Source: a virus. From it: a DNA stretch of 37,079 bases. The position numbers and the translations under genes were made by a program. The notes under the pieces are model-generated. The model was not told where the DNA came from and made no database searches. It saw nothing but the letters and a program-made list of their open reading frames with translations. Positions within the stretch are counted from its first letter, which is position 1, and each line of letters starts with the position of its first letter. This document shows positions 8,386-15,763 of this stretch, piece after piece. The DNA lies in IMG/VR virus record IMGVR_UViG_3300036900_000115, positions 1 to 37,079 of that record. One strand, 5' to 3'.

Positions 8386-9057
8386 TTAATCCTTCAGCGC
8401 CTGCCAGGTGTACGGCCCGCACACGCCGTCGACCACCAGGCTGTTGCGATACTGAAACGCACACACCTGCATTTCGGTCGATGGCCCGAAATCGCCATCG
8501 ACCCTGACGACGTGAACGCCTTCGGCGATGAGCTGGCGCTGCAGCACCTTCACCCACGGTCCCTTGTCGCCACGCTGCAGCACCGGAAGAATTGTTTCGT
8601 CGTCCTTCTGCGCCGTGACCGGCGCGCTCTCCATGTCGATCGCCCACAGGTGCTTGTCGTCGTAGTATTCGGGATACTGCTTCACCGAAAAGTGCGCGTG
8701 CAGCGTGTGATCGTTGGAGCCGGTGTAGTCGCGCCACACCCACGGTGCGTGATCCTGCCCGGTGCCGCTGCAGATCTGCCGGCACCAGATGATGTACTTG
8801 ATGCGCTCGTCTTCGCTGGCGACGATCGCGTCGACGAGCTGCTGGCAGCTCATGCCGTTGTCGGGATCGTCGGTGATGTCCTGCGCCGTGACCACCCATG
8901 TGCCGTCATCGTCGTAGACCCACGGGTTGTGATCGGACGTCGTCGTCTGGTGGCTCTCGTCGCCGATCCAGCCATCGGAGGAGACGTCGCGGTTGGGCGC
9001 GATCGCGTTGACCTGGTCGACCAGGACGGTCAGGCACTCGGCGCGGCGATCGGTCAT
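8386..9057 (-). CDS. endolysin: M15-like peptidase plus peptidoglycan-binding domain
   Basis: This lysis enzyme (223 aa) is predicted to cleave peptidoglycan cross-links. The N-terminal domain (about 1-140) shows the zinc-peptidase pattern of the M15/VanY-like group: TSDHNPW with His43, AQDITDD with Asp60, and LHAHFSV with His120 and His122. The C-terminal 70 residues are a PG_binding_1 repeat (VLQRGDKGPWVKVLQRQL ... VDGDFGPSTEMQV ... VDGVCGPYTWQALK). There is no signal peptide, so release should depend on a holin; two membrane proteins follow and one precedes it. Both the domain order and the length are complete. Confidence 0.88.
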   Translation of the reverse strand: MTDRRAECLTVLVDQVNAIAPNRDVSSDGWIGDESHQTTTSDHNPWVYDDDGTWVVTAQDITDDPDNGMSCQQLVDAIVASEDERIKYIIWCRQICSGTGQDHAPWVWRDYTGSNDHTLHAHFSVKQYPEYYDDKHLWAIDMESAPVTAQKDDETILPVLQRGDKGPWVKVLQRQLIAEGVHVVRVDGDFGPSTEMQVCAFQYRNSLVVDGVCGPYTWQALKD

Positions 9058-9275
9058 TGTCGATCGCCCTTCTTGTTGTCCCGCGCCGGGAAGCAGTCGG
9101 TCGCCATGCGATCCAGCAGCCTGTCCTGCGCGTCGAAGCGCGACTGTGTGTTGGTGGAGACGGTGCGCAAAACGTAAAGTTCGGCCGTGAGAAACATGAA
9201 TATGACGACGAGCAGCGCAAACGCCACCGGGTGTGACTTGAGATTGTCGGCGACCGTTTTGACGGTGGCATTCAC
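9054..9275 (-). CDS. 73-aa single-span membrane protein upstream of endolysin
   Basis: MNATVKTVADNLKSHPVAFA leads into a hydrophobic helix (residues 18-37, ALLVVIFMFLTAELYVL). After it comes a polar, probably coiled tail with one Cys (RFDAQDRLLDRMATDCFPAR). It is joined by ATGA overlaps both to the tail fibre gene before it and to the endolysin after it. A short N-terminal helix with a periplasmic coiled tail suits either a spanin-like (i-spanin) protein or a class III holin. The exact role is not decided by sequence. Confidence 0.7.
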   Translation of the reverse strand: MNATVKTVADNLKSHPVAFALLVVIFMFLTAELYVLRTVSTNTQSRFDAQDRLLDRMATDCFPARDNKKGDRQ

Positions 9276-10861
9276 AGTTTGACCATGACGTTCATGAACG
9301 ACGTCGGCGGCATGTTGTTGTGCGGCTGACCGCCGCCGGTCGCGGTGCCGCTGATCGAGCCGCTGACGCTGGCGGTGCCGGTGACTGCAAGGTCTGTGTA
9401 GGTCGGGCTGAACTGATCTCCACCCATCTCCTGTTTCAGCATCCTGTTTCCAGGGACGGGTGCTCCCGTATCGTTATTGAGAGTTCTCAAAGTGGCTGTG
9501 ACCGGCCCGCTCGCGCTCACGCCCATTGCACCCACGGGCATGCTCGCCTGCTCGCCGGCGATCAGCGTGTGGTTCTCCTCGCCGACAAACTGGCCGAGCG
9601 CGCGGCCCGAGAGGCCGGCGCCGCTGCCGGCGATCGCCAGGGCACGGCCGAGCGCGCGCGGCAGCTTGAGCGTCTTGTGCGCCGCCCAGTCGGCAGCCGA
9701 GCTCGAGCCGCGCGGCGTCGGTGACACCGGGCAGTAGGCGTCCGGTATGGCATCCCACAGCAGGATGAACAGCGCATGCGCGTCGGCGCCGGCGCGCGTG
9801 GTGCCGCCCGATGAAGCATCGCCGATGGTGCCGTCGTTCATCATCACCCAGCCGCCATCGGCGGTTGACTTGAACGTCAGCTTGACGTCGCCGGTGGAAA
9901 AACCCGACACGCCGACCACCGCCTGCGCCACAAATTCCGTTGTCGCGATCGACTTGTCGCTGTCGCCCGGCGACGGCGTGGGTGCCGTCGGGTTGCCGGT
10001 GAAGACCGGCGAGTCGAGCGGCGCCATGGCCGGATCGGCCGGGTGGATGTGATCCTCGCGCGCGTACTTGAGCGAAGCGCCCACCGCGGCGGTGCCGGCG
10101 ACCAGCGGCGTTGCCGTCGCAGCCTGGCCGGCGACGAAGGCGGTGGTGGCGACCGAGATGCTGTTGTCATCGGCCGGCGGCGTCGGCGCGCGCGGATTGC
10201 CGGTGAACTGCGGCGAGGCGATCGGGGCCTTCTCCAGGTCGAGCTCGTAGAGCTGCAGCTGCACGTTGCCCGACGACAGCCCGCCGAGCGGCACGGTGAT
10301 GATCTGGTCGGCGCGCGGCACCGTTCCGCCGGTGGCCACCGTCTCGTCGACGTATTTCTTGGTGGCGGCCTCGAGGTCGGCCTGCGGCGCCCGCGCGAGC
10401 TGCAGCGCGCCGCTCATGCTGTCGCCGGCCTTGTTGAGCTTGCTGTTCACCGACGAGGTGAGCGCGAGGTCGGCGGCCTGGTAGTCGGTGATGATGGTGC
10501 TGTCGGCCGCCTGATAGGCGGTGCTGATCGCGGTGTCTGCCGCGTCGATATAGGCCTTGCTCGCCGCATCGCTGGCGTAGAGATCCCACTGCGCGGCGTT
10601 GAAGGCGCCGGGCACGATCGCGTCCTTGCTGCAGTAGAGCACGCCGGCCTGCACGATAAATTCGCCGGCCGCGTACTGCGCCTTGGCATCGAAGAAGCGC
10701 ACGCCGATGAGCTGCTTCATCGAGCCCGGCGAGGCCGGATCGGCATCGCCGACCGCGAGCTGGCGATTGGATGTGTTCACCGCGATCTCGCCCGGCTCGA
10801 TCGGCGTCGGAAACACCGTGGCCGGGTTGTAGATGCGACGGTGACGATAGTGCGAGGTCAT
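9272..10861 (-). CDS. tail fibre with N-terminal anchor module and tail-collar-type tip
   Basis: The 529-aa protein starts at the ATG at 10861 (MTSHYRHRRIYNPATVFPTP). Residues 1-95 are a paralogue of the N terminus of the 625-aa fibre at 12452. The shaft has repeated fibre motifs: AGDSMSGALQL ... ATKKYVD, two copies of FTGNP-AP-TP-D-S-ATT-FV, and YAREDHIHPAD. The C-terminal part (from about residue 330) resembles the phage tail-collar/microcystin-dependent family, ending GGGQPHNNMPPTSFMNVMVK, where HNNMPP is typical. It is predicted to be a trimeric receptor-binding fibre. It overlaps neighbours by ATGA on both sides. Confidence 0.85.
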   Translation of the reverse strand: MTSHYRHRRIYNPATVFPTPIEPGEIAVNTSNRQLAVGDADPASPGSMKQLIGVRFFDAKAQYAAGEFIVQAGVLYCSKDAIVPGAFNAAQWDLYASDAASKAYIDAADTAISTAYQAADSTIITDYQAADLALTSSVNSKLNKAGDSMSGALQLARAPQADLEAATKKYVDETVATGGTVPRADQIITVPLGGLSSGNVQLQLYELDLEKAPIASPQFTGNPRAPTPPADDNSISVATTAFVAGQAATATPLVAGTAAVGASLKYAREDHIHPADPAMAPLDSPVFTGNPTAPTPSPGDSDKSIATTEFVAQAVVGVSGFSTGDVKLTFKSTADGGWVMMNDGTIGDASSGGTTRAGADAHALFILLWDAIPDAYCPVSPTPRGSSSAADWAAHKTLKLPRALGRALAIAGSGAGLSGRALGQFVGEENHTLIAGEQASMPVGAMGVSASGPVTATLRTLNNDTGAPVPGNRMLKQEMGGDQFSPTYTDLAVTGTASVSGSISGTATGGGQPHNNMPPTSFMNVMVKL

Positions 10862-11175
10862 TTTTTCGCCCGCGCTGGTTTGCTGGATGGCTGCGGCGCA
10901 GGATTTTGCGTGGCCTTGGTCAGAAACTCGCCGATGCTCAACGGCGGCTGACCCTCGATGGCGCGGATGCGGTTCTCGTGATCGTAGAGGACCGTTGTTT
11001 CCGGTTGTGCCTCCGGCGGCACCGGTTCGGGCGGCACATACGGATCGGGCACACCGCCGTCCTTGATCCACTCGTCGTATTCGGCACGGTCGCGGTTGGC
11101 CGGATCGTTGGGGATCGAAGCTTGATCCTCAGTTCGGATGACGACGTCAGTCGCGGTGAGTTGATATTCTGCCAT
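10858..11175 (-). CDS. small tail-associated protein (105 aa), XkdW-like character
   Basis: The 105-aa acidic protein begins MAEYQLTATDVVIRTEDQAS and contains EYDEWIKDGGVPDPYVPPEP, a pattern seen in small XkdW-like or fibre-companion proteins encoded between tail fibre genes. The end is Pro/Lys-rich. It is linked to both neighbouring fibre genes by overlaps. A role as a fibre chaperone or connector is inferred from position; no catalytic residues are visible. Confidence 0.65.
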   Translation of the reverse strand: MAEYQLTATDVVIRTEDQASIPNDPANRDRAEYDEWIKDGGVPDPYVPPEPVPPEAQPETTVLYDHENRIRAIEGQPPLSIGEFLTKATQNPAPQPSSKPARAKK

Positions 11176-12452
11176 CAGAGCCTCGCGTCTGCGGTGGCGT
11201 GAATTGAGTAGGCGGTGCCTGCGGCCACCGCTCCACCAGCCCCTAAAAGGCTAAACCCCCATTCGCTTGCCGTTCGCAATGACGCTGCAACACCGGCACT
11301 CCAGTTGCTGTTTAAGGCGTCTGGAGCATAGGTCACGATAGTCGGAACCGCGCGCATCCGTCGTGGAAAGACAACATTGCCAACAACACCGGCAGCGACG
11401 GCATAGGCATAATCACTAAAAATGTTCTGACTAAAGCTGCCGACATTCTGGACAGGTGGTTGGGTGTAAGGAAATGTTTTCCAGTAGTAGCGTTGACATC
11501 GCTCAAGTTCGTCCGTGAATGGCCGCATCACGAACGGCGAGCGCGCGGCTGATGGGGCTTCGCTGCCGGGGAGGACGGTGACGCCAGTGATGCGGAAGGC
11601 GTCAGAGGTTGCTGCAACACCGTTCACCTGACCCGGCGCGGCGAGATAACTCCCCGCGATCCAAGTGTTTGCCGATGGTGCGGTCTGCGTACTACCCGCC
11701 CCGTTTGAGAACGACAGATACATCCCGACAGTGTTGTCAACCGCCCACACTCCACTGGTGTCGCCGGGGATGGTGACGGTGTTGTACTGCGGCGTGTCGG
11801 CAGCGGCCTGCGTGTAGGTGAACGCATAAGTGCGATTGGGTGCACCGTTGCGCACCGCGCCGCTGTAAAGACCCGCTCTGCTGTGCCGCGACCAGAAGCC
11901 AATCGTGATTGGCTGCGCGTTGGGAGTACCCCAATTCAGTCGAATACATCGCCAGCCTTCGATGACTTGATAAAGACCGGTGAAGTCACCAGCGCCCAGC
12001 GATGCCTGCGCGGTGCCGACCGTAATCATTGCCAAATAAGCAAAATACGGAAAATAATTGGCGAGCAGTTGCGATGCAGTCACTGCCATTGTGCCGCTGA
12101 ATTGCAGCTTCCAGCCATCGCAAAAGTATTTGTTGGTGACGGTCGCGTTGACGCCTTCTTGGCTGACCTCCATCGCGCCATTGATCTGCAATCCTGAGTA
12201 CGCCATCGCGTCGAACGGGGCGCGCGAGGTATCAACCGGATGAACATGATCCTCGCGCGAGAAATTGGTGGAGACGCCGACCAGCGCGGGCTTGGCGTTC
12301 ATCAGCGGCAACGCAGTGCCGGGCGATGCACTGACGATGCTGCCGCCCTGCGTCGTCCATTTTTCGCCGTCCCATGTGTATTGCGGGATTTGCGGCTGCG
12401 CGGGGACCGGATATTTCTGGCCGACTGTTGGTGAGGCGGGGAAATCGAGCAT
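11175..12452 (-). CDS. tail fibre carrying the AYSGLQING-type C-terminal module (425 aa)
   Basis: I start this gene at the ATG at 12452 (MLDFPASPTVGQKYPVP), which shares a base with the upstream stop (TGATG). Residues 1-40 form a short adaptor with a TWDGEKWTTQGG segment, then a REDHVHPVD repeat. Residues 79-425 are a beta-rich module beginning APFDAMAYSGLQING that is clearly paralogous to residues 294-625 of the next fibre (shared KYFCDGW, EGWRC-RL-WGT-NAQP, PGDT-G-W). This module probably forms the receptor-binding head. It lacks the RYRHRR N-terminal anchor of the other two fibres, so it may join the virion through one of them. Confidence 0.85.
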   Translation of the reverse strand: MLDFPASPTVGQKYPVPAQPQIPQYTWDGEKWTTQGGSIVSASPGTALPLMNAKPALVGVSTNFSREDHVHPVDTSRAPFDAMAYSGLQINGAMEVSQEGVNATVTNKYFCDGWKLQFSGTMAVTASQLLANYFPYFAYLAMITVGTAQASLGAGDFTGLYQVIEGWRCIRLNWGTPNAQPITIGFWSRHSRAGLYSGAVRNGAPNRTYAFTYTQAAADTPQYNTVTIPGDTSGVWAVDNTVGMYLSFSNGAGSTQTAPSANTWIAGSYLAAPGQVNGVAATSDAFRITGVTVLPGSEAPSAARSPFVMRPFTDELERCQRYYWKTFPYTQPPVQNVGSFSQNIFSDYAYAVAAGVVGNVVFPRRMRAVPTIVTYAPDALNSNWSAGVAASLRTASEWGFSLLGAGGAVAAGTAYSIHATADARL

Positions 12453-14329
12453 CACAACCTCGCATCCGCTGATGCACGGTAACCCGCCACATAGCATGGC
12501 CCTGCTGCTGCCGAGACCAACTGAGCCGAAACGCCATAGGGCGTGATGGTCGGAAAATTATTTGTAATATTGTTGGAAGCTGCCTGAGCACAGTTTGGGT
12601 CAGGCGCAATTCCTCCCATCGTCGGGTTCGCGCGCATTGTCACTTGAAATGGAATAGCGGTCTGCATCCCGGTCGAGACCGCACCTGCCTGAAAATACAT
12701 ATGGTACGGCACCCACTGGAAGTACCGCTGGCACAGCCGCAATTCTTCAGGATAACTCCGCATCACAAACGGCGAGCGCGTCTGGACGGGCGCTTCATTG
12801 CCGGGGAGGACGGTGACGCCGGTCAGGCGGAAGACGTCGCTGGTTGCGGCGACACCGTTGATCTGGCCGGGAGCGGCAGCGTACGTCGCGCCGAACCATG
12901 TGTTTGCAGCCGGGGCAATGTAAGTGCTGCCGCAGGCCATCATCAGATAGAGGCCCAACCCGATGGTGTTGTCAGTCGTCCACGTTCCCGTCGTGTCGCC
13001 GGGAATGGTGACGGTATTGTATTGAGCAACGTCAGCAGCGGCCTGCGTGTAGGTGAACGTGTAGGTGCGGTTGTTCGCCTTGTTGCGGACGGCCCCGCTG
13101 TAGATGCCTGTCCGGTGATGCGCCGACCAGAAGCTGATCGTAAGAGGCTGCGCGTTCGCCGTGCCCCAGCCCAGACGAACGCAACGCCAGCCCTCAATGA
13201 AGTGCTGAAGGCCAAGGTAGTCGCCAGCGCCAAGTGACGCCTGTGCGGTACTGACCGTAAATTGTGCCTGAGCGAGAAAGCCGGGGATATTGGTAACCAC
13301 CTGTGTCGCAGTGACGTTCATCGTGCCAACGCCAATCAGTTGCCAGCCATCACAAAAGTATTTGTTGTTGACTGACGACGCGACACCTTCCTGATTGACC
13401 TCAAACCCACCATTGATCTGCAAGCCGCTGTAGGCCATCGCATCGAACGGGGCGGCGTAGATGTTTTGCCGCGCCTGCTGCTGCTGCGCGGCGGTGAGCG
13501 ATTGCGCGGTGTCGTAGCGCACGGCCTGCGCAGCAATGTCGGTCTTGAGCGCAAACGCATTGATGTCGGGCTGCGGTGCGGCGATCACCCACTGGATGGT
13601 GTTGCCGTCGTTGTAGCGGACGTAGAGCAGTCCGCTGTCGCTCTCCCACCACAGCGAGCCGTCCTTGGCCCCGGCCGGCGGCGTGTCGGAGACGACGAGC
13701 GCCGATCCGGTGTTGGCGTCGACGTACTGCTTGGTGGCGGCGTGCAGCGGGACGGTCGGATCGGCCGGCAGCGTGAGCGCGCCGCTCATCGTGTCGCCGC
13801 CCTTGTCGACCTTGCCGCCGGCGAGCGTGGCCACCGCCGCGTCAGCGGCGTCGACGTAATCCTTGCGCACGGCGTTGGGCGCCGATGGCGAGGTCGGCAA
13901 TGACAGATGCCCGGCCATGGTGTCGCCGGCCTTGGCCACCTTCTCGGCGTCGACCTCGGCGATGGCGGCCTGCACGTCGATGGCGATGACGTTGCCGGTG
14001 GGCGTGAAGACGACGCTGCCGGCCGGCATCGTGGTGACGACGCCGAGCTGCGTCCAGTTGGCGCCGTTGAAGGCGCCGGGCGGGATGGTGGCGTTGGCCT
14101 TGTAGAGATTGCCGGCCTGGACGACGACGTCGTTGAGCGCGTAGCGCGCGGTGGTGTCGAAGAAGCGCACGCCGATGAGCGCCTTGGGCACGCCGAGCGC
14201 GCCGGCATTGGCATCGCCGACGGCAATCTGCCGGTTCGACGTGTTGACGATGATCTCGCCCGGCTCGACCGGAGACGGGAACGCAATGGCCGGATCAAAC
14301 GTGCGGCGGTGGCGGTACCTTGACGTCAT
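12452..14329 (-). CDS. tail fibre with anchor, shaft repeats and AYSGLQING-type head (625 aa)
   Basis: The protein starts MTSRYRHRRTFDPAIAFPSP at the ATG at 14329. Residues 1-95 are the RYRHRR anchor shared with the 529-aa fibre. The shaft contains two GDTM(A/S)G-L-LP ... A-K-YVD repeats (about 134-162 and 178-204) and an LLYVRYNDGNTIQWV strand. From about 294 (APFDAMAYSGLQING) to the end it matches the C-terminal module of the 425-aa fibre. It combines modules that the other two fibres carry separately. Predicted role: main receptor-binding fibre. The first 35 bases overlap the preceding small gene. Confidence 0.87.
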   Translation of the reverse strand: MTSRYRHRRTFDPAIAFPSPVEPGEIIVNTSNRQIAVGDANAGALGVPKALIGVRFFDTTARYALNDVVVQAGNLYKANATIPPGAFNGANWTQLGVVTTMPAGSVVFTPTGNVIAIDVQAAIAEVDAEKVAKAGDTMAGHLSLPTSPSAPNAVRKDYVDAADAAVATLAGGKVDKGGDTMSGALTLPADPTVPLHAATKQYVDANTGSALVVSDTPPAGAKDGSLWWESDSGLLYVRYNDGNTIQWVIAAPQPDINAFALKTDIAAQAVRYDTAQSLTAAQQQQARQNIYAAPFDAMAYSGLQINGGFEVNQEGVASSVNNKYFCDGWQLIGVGTMNVTATQVVTNIPGFLAQAQFTVSTAQASLGAGDYLGLQHFIEGWRCVRLGWGTANAQPLTISFWSAHHRTGIYSGAVRNKANNRTYTFTYTQAAADVAQYNTVTIPGDTTGTWTTDNTIGLGLYLMMACGSTYIAPAANTWFGATYAAAPGQINGVAATSDVFRLTGVTVLPGNEAPVQTRSPFVMRSYPEELRLCQRYFQWVPYHMYFQAGAVSTGMQTAIPFQVTMRANPTMGGIAPDPNCAQAASNNITNNFPTITPYGVSAQLVSAAAGPCYVAGYRASADARL

Positions 14330-14531
14330 GCGGTGGCTCCCGGCCGGCTGACTTTGCGCCGGCTTGCGCGGGTGGCGGATGGTCGGCGTCGTACTGTTTC
14401 TTCACGGCGACGGCGCGGTTGATGGCGTGCATGTTGAGCCCGCGCGAGACGACGAGATTGAGCGGCGTGCCGGGCGGCAGCCCGTAGGCCGTCGCCAGGT
14501 TCACGCCGGTGCGTGTGCTGCGCCCGGTCAT
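14295..14531 (-). CDS. small protein between tail genes (78 aa)
   Basis: A 78-aa protein starting MTGRSTRTGVNLATAYGLPP with a short folded part (ATAYGLPPGTPLNLVVSRGL, then AINRAVAVKKQYDA) and a Pro-rich end. It begins within an ATGA overlap with the preceding gene and overlaps the 625-aa fibre by 35 bases. The fold is not recognisable; the sequence looks like a short head-fibre or tail connector. Coupling to both neighbours supports it as real. Confidence 0.6.
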   Translation of the reverse strand: MTGRSTRTGVNLATAYGLPPGTPLNLVVSRGLNMHAINRAVAVKKQYDADHPPPAQAGAKSAGREPPHDVKVPPPPHV

Positions 14532-14824
14532 TTTCTCTCGTGCGGGTGCGGTTGCTGCTCGGCATCGCCTGGCAGCGCCGGCGGCGTATCCGGCGGCGTT
14601 GCCATCGGATCCGGCTCGCTGCCGGCGTGTTTCTTGTCGTCCGCAGGTTTCTTTTTCTCGTCAGCCATCGGTTTGCTCCTCTGGTTTGCTCTGGACACTT
14701 TTTTCGTCAGCGTCTTTTTCCGTTGCGCGAACGATTTCATCGCCAACGGTTTTGCTTCCTGCACGCGGTTCTTCTTCGACCTCACCTTTTTCTTCTTCGC
14801 TCTGCCGACCGCGCGCTGCGACAT
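14528..14824 (-). CDS. Lys-rich small protein, two possible starts (98 or 45 aa)
   Basis: From the ATG at 14824 the protein begins MSQRAVGRAKKKKVRSKKNR and is extremely basic for 55 residues, then becomes acidic and Pro-rich. A second ATG at 14668 (MADEKKKPADDKK) has a stronger ribosome site (AGAGGAGC, 7 bases upstream), so a 45-aa product may be the main or an additional one. The first start has only AAGGCG. The frame ends in an ATGA overlap with the next gene. No domain is recognised. Confidence 0.5.
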   Translation of the reverse strand: MSQRAVGRAKKKKVRSKKNRVQEAKPLAMKSFAQRKKTLTKKVSRANQRSKPMADEKKKPADDKKHAGSEPDPMATPPDTPPALPGDAEQQPHPHERK

Positions 14825-14829
14825 GGTCG

Positions 14830-15402
14830 TCAACGCCTTGCTTTTTCCGAGCGCGTTGCGCTCGAGCGGCCTGCGGCCGACGTAAACGAGAACACCAGCT
14901 CGTTGCTCATGCCGGCGGCGTTGCGTACGCCGACCAGGCAGTCGGCCGGCACCACGAACAGCGACGGCTTGACGCCGGTCGACACTTGCGTTGGCGAGAT
15001 CAGCGTCGTCGGCTCGTCGAGGCCGTCGAACACGATGACTGATGCTGCGGTGAAGCCCGAGCCGGTGACGGTCATCGTGATATCCGTTGGGTCACCGGCG
15101 ACTGCTGTCTCTGGATCGAGCGAAGAGACCACCGCCGGCTCTTCCGGTGGCGGCGTCGTCGGCTCCGGTGGCTTTGTCACCGGCTCACCGTCGATCAACA
15201 CCGAACCCGGTACGTCCGACGTCACGCGCAATGTCGCAGGACCGGTGATCTCGACGACCTGGCCCTCCTCGATCGCGATGCGCGGAAAATCTTCCGCCTG
15301 ACCATCGACCGTCACCGCCCCGTCCTCGGCGATGATCTGCATCCTGGCCGGGCCGTCGACCGTTGCGCTTGAGCCGTCCTTCACCTCGATGGTCACCGCC
15401 AT
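14830..15402 (-). CDS. IPT/TIG-like immunoglobulin-fold virion protein (190 aa)
   Basis: Residues 1-75 contain short beta repeats (MAVTIEVKDGSSATVDGPAR and similar strands). A Pro/Thr/Glu linker (about 77-92) leads to an IPT/TIG-type Ig domain, residues 93-175: LDPETAVAGDPTDITMTVTG, then GSGFTAASVIVFDG and NAAGMSNELVFSF. Such domains decorate phage tails and capsids and can bind surface polysaccharide. The gene lies between tail-stalk and fibre genes, so a tail decoration role is inferred. It ends at a TTGA next to the following start. Confidence 0.75.
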   Translation of the reverse strand: MAVTIEVKDGSSATVDGPARMQIIAEDGAVTVDGQAEDFPRIAIEEGQVVEITGPATLRVTSDVPGSVLIDGEPVTKPPEPTTPPPEEPAVVSSLDPETAVAGDPTDITMTVTGSGFTAASVIVFDGLDEPTTLISPTQVSTGVKPSLFVVPADCLVGVRNAAGMSNELVFSFTSAAGRSSATRSEKARR

Positions 15403-15414
15403 GCTGCGTTCTCC

Positions 15415-15741
15415 CTAGAATGTTCCTGCGTCGATGATGTCGAAGGCCGCCCAGCCGGATGACTGGCGCACATAGGGCTTGCCGTCGACCGGTGCCTCGG
15501 CGATGCCGCCGCCGGATCCGCCGGTGACGATCTCGATCCAGCCGGCGTCCTTGCGGCCAAAAGTTTTTCCGTTGACCGGCGCCTCGGCGATGCCGCCGCC
15601 ACCACCACCGCCACCACCGAGCACAAAGCGCGTCGGCAAAACTTTTGCCGCGAGCTCGACGTCCTTGGTGACGATGCCGTCGCCGACGTCGGGCGGCGTG
15701 TCGGTCGGCACCCAGAGCGCCACGCGAAGGGCTTGCGTCAT
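15415..15741 (-). CDS. 108-aa repeat protein with two GIAEAPV(N/D)GK repeats
   Basis: The protein starts MTQALRVALWVPTDTPPDVG. A run of nine glycines (residues 42-50) precedes the first repeat (GIAEAPVNGKTFGRKDAGW), and a GGSGGG linker precedes the second (GIAEAPVDGKPYVRQSSGW). The EAP-DG-Y-R-W pattern is widespread in phage tail proteins as short adhesin-like repeats. I start it at the ATG at 15741 because an upstream ATG at 15766 is out of frame. It is small, glycine-rich and placed between stalk and fibre genes, so it is probably a tail tip or connector. Confidence 0.75.
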   Translation of the reverse strand: MTQALRVALWVPTDTPPDVGDGIVTKDVELAAKVLPTRFVLGGGGGGGGGIAEAPVNGKTFGRKDAGWIEIVTGGSGGGIAEAPVDGKPYVRQSSGWAAFDIIDAGTF

Positions 15742-15763
15742 CGTGCGCGTCCCGTGTTGTTCG

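Noticed and set aside
10043-10951. 302-aa plus-strand frame opposite a tail fibre
   Set aside because: Low-complexity shadow (GRRR/RGD-type residues); the minus strand carries clear fibre repeats.
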